Shown here: positions 12,779-15,582 of the stretch, in pieces
How the letters are laid out: every line of letters starts with the position of its first letter
Numbering within the stretch: position 1 is the first letter of the stretch
Source: an uncultured Thermoguttaceae bacterium
Lineage (GTDB): Bacteria > Planctomycetota > Planctomycetia > Pirellulales > Thermoguttaceae
Assembly (NCBI GenBank): GCA_934725735.1
Contig: CAKVCP010000046.1
Span: forward strand, 1 to 15,582
Length of the DNA stretch: 15,582 nt
Direction: 5' to 3'
Notes under the pieces: generated by a model
Database searches by the model: none
What the model was told of the DNA's origin: nothing
The model's input: the letters and a program-made list of their open reading frames with translations, nothing else
Translations under genes and position numbers: made by a program

Positions 12779-13705
12779 TCATTCGACGCCCTTCAGAATA
12801 TCGACTCCGGCAAAGAAATTATGAAATTTCTGGACTTGTTGTTTGTCGGATAACTTCGTACTCTCGCTCTCCTCAAATTCAATAGTGACAAAACCATTGT
12901 ATTCAAGGTCCTCTAAAATATCTCGAATTTTTACCCAGTCGTTCGAGCCGTGACCGACAGGTACGAAGGTTCCCGAGTTAGGAAGAGAATGATCGACGAG
13001 AAAATCCTTGAAATGCAATTTGAAAATAATCCCCTTCCCCAGAGCGGTAAGCCAGTTCTCCGTAGGCTGATATTTAACAAAATTTCCAAGATCGAAATAG
13101 GAACCAACCCAAGGAGAGCCAAAAGAACGAATGAACGCGTTTAGCAAGGCTGGATCGCACCAAAGGTTGTTCCACACATTCTCAAGGCAAATTCTAACCC
13201 CTTCGTAGGCGGCGACGTCCAAAACCTTAGGCAATCCCTCTTGCGCGCAGCGCGTCGCATGATTTTGAGCGGCAATATACTCTGCGTGCGGGGTATTATC
13301 GCCTTCGCAGACGCGGGTAACTTCAAGCGTCTCGGGATTGAAGGAAATTCGAAAATTTTCAGGTTTCAAATTCGGCGCGGGCGCTGATCCGGGAACGCAA
13401 AGAACCGTAGAAGCGCCATAAGCTGCCGCGACGCGAATCGCATTGCGCAAAGCTTGCGTATCCGACTCAACCCTTTCGGCGTTATTAAACTGAGCGCCGC
13501 GCATCACCGAATGAATTCGAATCCCGTTTAGTTCGCAGATTCGACGGGCTTCTCTCGCTTCAGCGAGAGACAGGCTCGTATCGGTACATTCGACTCCGTC
13601 GTATCCCGCCTCGGCAATTTGTTCTATGATCTTCGGTTCGATTTTCGAGACAATCTTGGCGCACCGCAATTGCGTCTTGTAAACTCTTCCTGTAGACGAC
13701 GTCAT
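12779..13705 (-). CDS. Cytosolic sugar phosphate isomerase/epimerase-like TIM-barrel protein
   Basis: 308 residues, AP-endonuclease-2/xylose-isomerase-like barrel. The likely divalent-metal ligands are E175 (CLENVWNN), D205 (YFDLGN), H231 (KLHFKD) and E276 (FVTIE), an Glu-Asp-His-Glu set typical of the family. There is no signal peptide; the protein begins near the first strand of the barrel. It is clearly a paralog of the next gene upstream: shared blocks include IHSVMR, AAYEGV, LENVWNNLWC, FIRSF and FFAG-DIL. AGAGGG just before ATG 13705 is the Shine-Dalgarno. Substrate is not deducible; sugar acids, inositols or ketosugars are usual in the family. Planctomycetes have many such genes, often next to oxidoreductases; none is adjacent here. 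It lies downstream of a terminator hairpin. Confidence 0.88.
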   Translation of the reverse strand: MTSSTGRVYKTQLRCAKIVSKIEPKIIEQIAEAGYDGVECTDTSLSLAEAREARRICELNGIRIHSVMRGAQFNNAERVESDTQALRNAIRVAAAYGASTVLCVPGSAPAPNLKPENFRISFNPETLEVTRVCEGDNTPHAEYIAAQNHATRCAQEGLPKVLDVAAYEGVRICLENVWNNLWCDPALLNAFIRSFGSPWVGSYFDLGNFVKYQPTENWLTALGKGIIFKLHFKDFLVDHSLPNSGTFVPVGHGSNDWVKIRDILEDLEYNGFVTIEFEESESTKLSDKQQVQKFHNFFAGVDILKGVE

Positions 13706-13715
13706 TTTTCCCTCT

Positions 13716-13763
13716 CAAAAAGAAACGCGGAGAGCGCGCGCTTTTCGTACGCGCAATCCGCGT
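13716..13763 (-). terminator. Terminator/attenuator between the two isomerase-like paralogs
   Basis: Minus strand: ACGCGGA (13763-13757) with TCCGCGT (13731-13725), an inner GC-rich stem (GCGCG/CGCGC) and then TTTCTTTTTG. The T tract ends about 10 nt before ATG 13705, so the Shine-Dalgarno of the downstream paralog lies in the tail of the hairpin. Confidence 0.8.
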
Positions 13764-13792
13764 ATGTTAATAACTAGATAGCGTTAAAACAA

Positions 13793-14797
13793 TCACACGC
13801 CTTCAAGAATATCTTTACCGGCAAAGAAATTCTCGAAAATCTTCGCATGTTCCGCATCCGAGAAACCGCCGCTCTCGACGGTAACGAAACCGTTGTATTC
13901 GACTTCTTCGATAACGTTGCGAACCGACTTCCAGTCGACCGATCCTTTCCCGATCGGAACGAAGTCGCCGCCATTGGGCTTACTCTTGTCAAAGAGGAAA
14001 TCTTTGATGTGCAATTTGCAGGTAATTCCCTTGAGGGCGCGAAGCCAATCTTCCGTCTTCGCGTACTTCACATGGTTGCCCAAATCGAGATAGGCTTTGA
14101 CCCAAACGTTATCGAACGAACGAATGAAAGCGCCAAAGAACTCGGGGGTGCACCAGAGATTATTCCACACGTTTTCGAGACCGATCGTAACCCCTTCGTA
14201 AGCCGCGACGGGGATCGCTTCTTTTACGTATTTAACGGACGCGATCGTCGCTTCATTCTGCGCCTTAATATAGTCGGCATACAGCGCGTTATCCCCTTCG
14301 CAGACGCTTTTGACTTCGCAAGTTTCAGGGTCATAATCAATCTTAAAATCCCAAGGAGCGGGCGACTTAACGCCGGTGCGACACGGCACCAGAAGGATGG
14401 TGGAAGCGCCGTAAGCGGAGGCGGCGCGTAACGCGCGAATCATCGAGTCGACGTCCGCGGCGGCCTGACCTTCTACGTTCACATTGGTCCAAGCGCGCAT
14501 TACCGAATGGATCTTCATGCCAAAAGATTCGCAAATCTTACGCGCTTCGATCGCTTTCGCAGGCTCGATATCCCACAACGTCGTCTCGACGCCTTCATAA
14601 CCGAGTTTCGCAAGCTCTTCGATTCTCTCGGGGGTAATCGCGCCGACGATTTGAGCGCAATGAAGCTTCGTCTGGAAGGGCTGTTCCACATCTGCGGGGG
14701 AAGCTTGAAGACTATCGATATTCAGGGAAAGCGCCGCGGCGCCGGCGGCAAGAGCGCTCGTGCGCACAAAGTCACGACGGGTCAATTTACTTACCAT
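13793..14797 (-). CDS. Tat-exported sugar phosphate isomerase/epimerase-like TIM-barrel protein
   Basis: 334 residues. The N-terminus TRRDFV (6-11) followed by hydrophobic TSALAAGAAALSLNI and QAS|PADV is a twin-arginine signal, so the folded, metal-loaded protein would be exported. The mature domain is the same TIM barrel as its neighbour, with candidate metal ligands E208 (LENVWNN), D238 (YLDLGN), H263 (KLHIKD) and E308 (TVES). AAAGGA upstream of ATG 14797 is a good Shine-Dalgarno. A near-consensus promoter precedes it. The family interconverts or oxidises-prepares sugars; here an envelope location suggests extracellular saccharide processing, perhaps linked to the secreted glycosidase-like protein of this window, but that link is inference. 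Confidence 0.9.
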   Translation of the reverse strand: MVSKLTRRDFVRTSALAAGAAALSLNIDSLQASPADVEQPFQTKLHCAQIVGAITPERIEELAKLGYEGVETTLWDIEPAKAIEARKICESFGMKIHSVMRAWTNVNVEGQAAADVDSMIRALRAASAYGASTILLVPCRTGVKSPAPWDFKIDYDPETCEVKSVCEGDNALYADYIKAQNEATIASVKYVKEAIPVAAYEGVTIGLENVWNNLWCTPEFFGAFIRSFDNVWVKAYLDLGNHVKYAKTEDWLRALKGITCKLHIKDFLFDKSKPNGGDFVPIGKGSVDWKSVRNVIEEVEYNGFVTVESGGFSDAEHAKIFENFFAGKDILEGV

Positions 14798-14881
14798 TTT
14801 TTATTCCTTTCAAGGGGAAATGAAAGCAACGTCCAAGAGTTCCAGTCAACGTTTTCAGATCTACAAACCTGATCTCTTGTA

Positions 14882-14910
14882 ATTATAGCAAAATAGCGCC
14901 GCGCTTTCAA
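14882..14910 (-). promoter_or_regulatory. Promoter of the Tat-exported isomerase-like gene
   Basis: Minus strand: TTGAAA (14910-14905), 17 bp, TATAAT (14887-14882). One of the best sigma-70-type promoters in the window, about 80 nt upstream of ATG 14797. Confidence 0.8.
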
Positions 14911-14945
14911 GAAATAGAACGCGTCTATTATACGTTCATGCCCCC

Positions 14946-14975
14946 AAAAAAAATAAAACCTATCGATAATCGATA
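14946..14975 (-). terminator. Weak terminator at the end of scpB
   Basis: The palindrome TATCGATAATCGATA (14961-14975) overlaps the stop codon; on the minus strand it is followed by GG and TTTTATTTTTTTT. The stem is only 6 bp and A/T-rich, but the T tract is long. Confidence 0.5.
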
Positions 14976-15582
14976 TCGCCGATCACCGGAAGTTCGTCTA
15001 AAGACGTGAGATTAAATAGTTTCAAAAAGCGCGCGGTCGTACGGTAAACGGGGACTTTTTTCTTATCCACCACGCGTTTTTCGAGAGAAATGAGATCGCG
15101 CCGCACAAGTTGAGTTATAACGCTAGAGGCGTTCGGGCGCGCGTCAAGAATATCCGCGAGCGTAATCGGCTGTCGGTACGCGACGAGAGCCAAAACGTCT
15201 ATAGCGGTTTGCGATAGACGAAACTCTTTGGTTTTTCCTGAAAAGCGCTCTAGGAGTCGATCATACTTGTTCAAAAGGACGAGACGGTACCCCCCCTGTT
15301 CTGGAACAATTTTGTAAGGCGCTCCATTGCGATAATATCTCTCGTTTAAATCAGCCAAAATTTCGACGGCTTCCATTTCCGACACGTTGCGAATGAACTC
15401 GCACGCGTTCTTGAGAAATAACGGCTTATTATCTCGATCGCCGACAAAGAGCATCGCTTCCAAAATAGACTCAGGACTTACCCTTGGCCCCGACCAACAA
15501 CGCGATTCCAAAGGCAATGACGAAGTGTTAAACGTAGGTTCGCAATTATGGGAATCATACTTCTCCCCCGCTTCGAAGAGGA
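14960..15582 (-). CDS. scpB: Segregation and condensation protein B (5' end outside window)
   Basis: ScpB dimerises and, with the kleisin ScpA, binds SMC to compact and separate chromosomes. The in-frame reading continues to the window edge without a stop, so 207 codons are visible and the real start probably lies beyond 15582. Features: a first winged helix beginning SPESILEAMLFVGD, a linker with YKIVPEQGGYRLVL, and the second winged helix LSQTAIDVLALVAYRQPITLADI, the best-conserved ScpB block. A TTG at 15517 was considered as start but has no Shine-Dalgarno. The sequence before it is low in known motifs (Ser, Pro, Glu-rich), perhaps a lineage extension. scpA is not in the window. Confidence 0.93.
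   Translation of the reverse strand, partial: LFEAGEKYDSHNCEPTFNTSSLPLESRCWSGPRVSPESILEAMLFVGDRDNKPLFLKNACEFIRNVSEMEAVEILADLNERYYRNGAPYKIVPEQGGYRLVLLNKYDRLLERFSGKTKEFRLSQTAIDVLALVAYRQPITLADILDARPNASSVITQLVRRDLISLEKRVVDKKKVPVYRTTARFLKLFNLTSLDELPVIGDIDYR

Noticed and set aside
1..15582. Mobile elements, CRISPR arrays, defence or toxin-antitoxin systems
   Set aside because: No transposase, integrase, repeat-spacer pattern or terminal inverted repeats with target duplications was seen.

Overview
The window looks like chromosomal DNA of a Planctomycetota bacterium, probably a gut- or sediment-associated lineage with moderate GC. This is inferred from the ribosomal block rplY-pth-rpsF-ssb-rplI, which I associate with that phylum, the basic N-terminal extension on L9, a Tat-exported sugar isomerase-like protein, and a lipid A type acyltransferase. 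No similarity search was run, so the taxonomy is inference.

Layout. 1-715 is the C-terminal half of a glutamate dehydrogenase (+), closed by a strong terminator. 886-1689 is a short-chain dehydrogenase with its own promoter. It converges, with 10 bp between stop codons, on a membrane-anchored BtuF/FepB-like binding protein (minus strand). That gene begins at a TTG just after a terminator that ends a tandem pair of identical tRNA-Asn(GTT) genes. Further minus-strand genes are an LpxL/HtrB-family acyltransferase, a single-RRM RNA-binding protein and tmRNA (ssrA, tag ANNKMALAA). The tmRNA promoter is back to back with that of a DIP1984-family coiled-coil protein (+). A large secreted GH106-like TIM-barrel protein (minus) follows.

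From 8205 to 9358 there is about 1.15 kb without a convincing gene. It becomes AT-rich and contains several inverted repeats. It leads into the plus-strand ribosomal/translation operon: L25, peptidyl-tRNA hydrolase, S6 (TTG start), SSB and L9, ending at a classic terminator (12691-12730). rpsR (S18), often found beside rpsF-ssb-rplI, is not here.

The last part is on the minus strand: scpB (5' end outside the window), then two tandem paralogous sugar phosphate isomerase/epimerase-like proteins. The upstream one carries a Tat signal and has a near-consensus promoter. The downstream one has no signal and lies behind a strong terminator hairpin.

Overall this is mostly housekeeping DNA (translation, ribosome rescue, chromosome segregation, envelope lipid, nitrogen metabolism) with a carbohydrate-degradation layer. 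I found no mobile element, CRISPR array or defence cassette. The most interesting points are regulatory and architectural: start codons sitting right behind terminators, structured leaders before rplY and rpsF, an altered conserved site in Pth, and the unexplained AT-rich segment before rplY.
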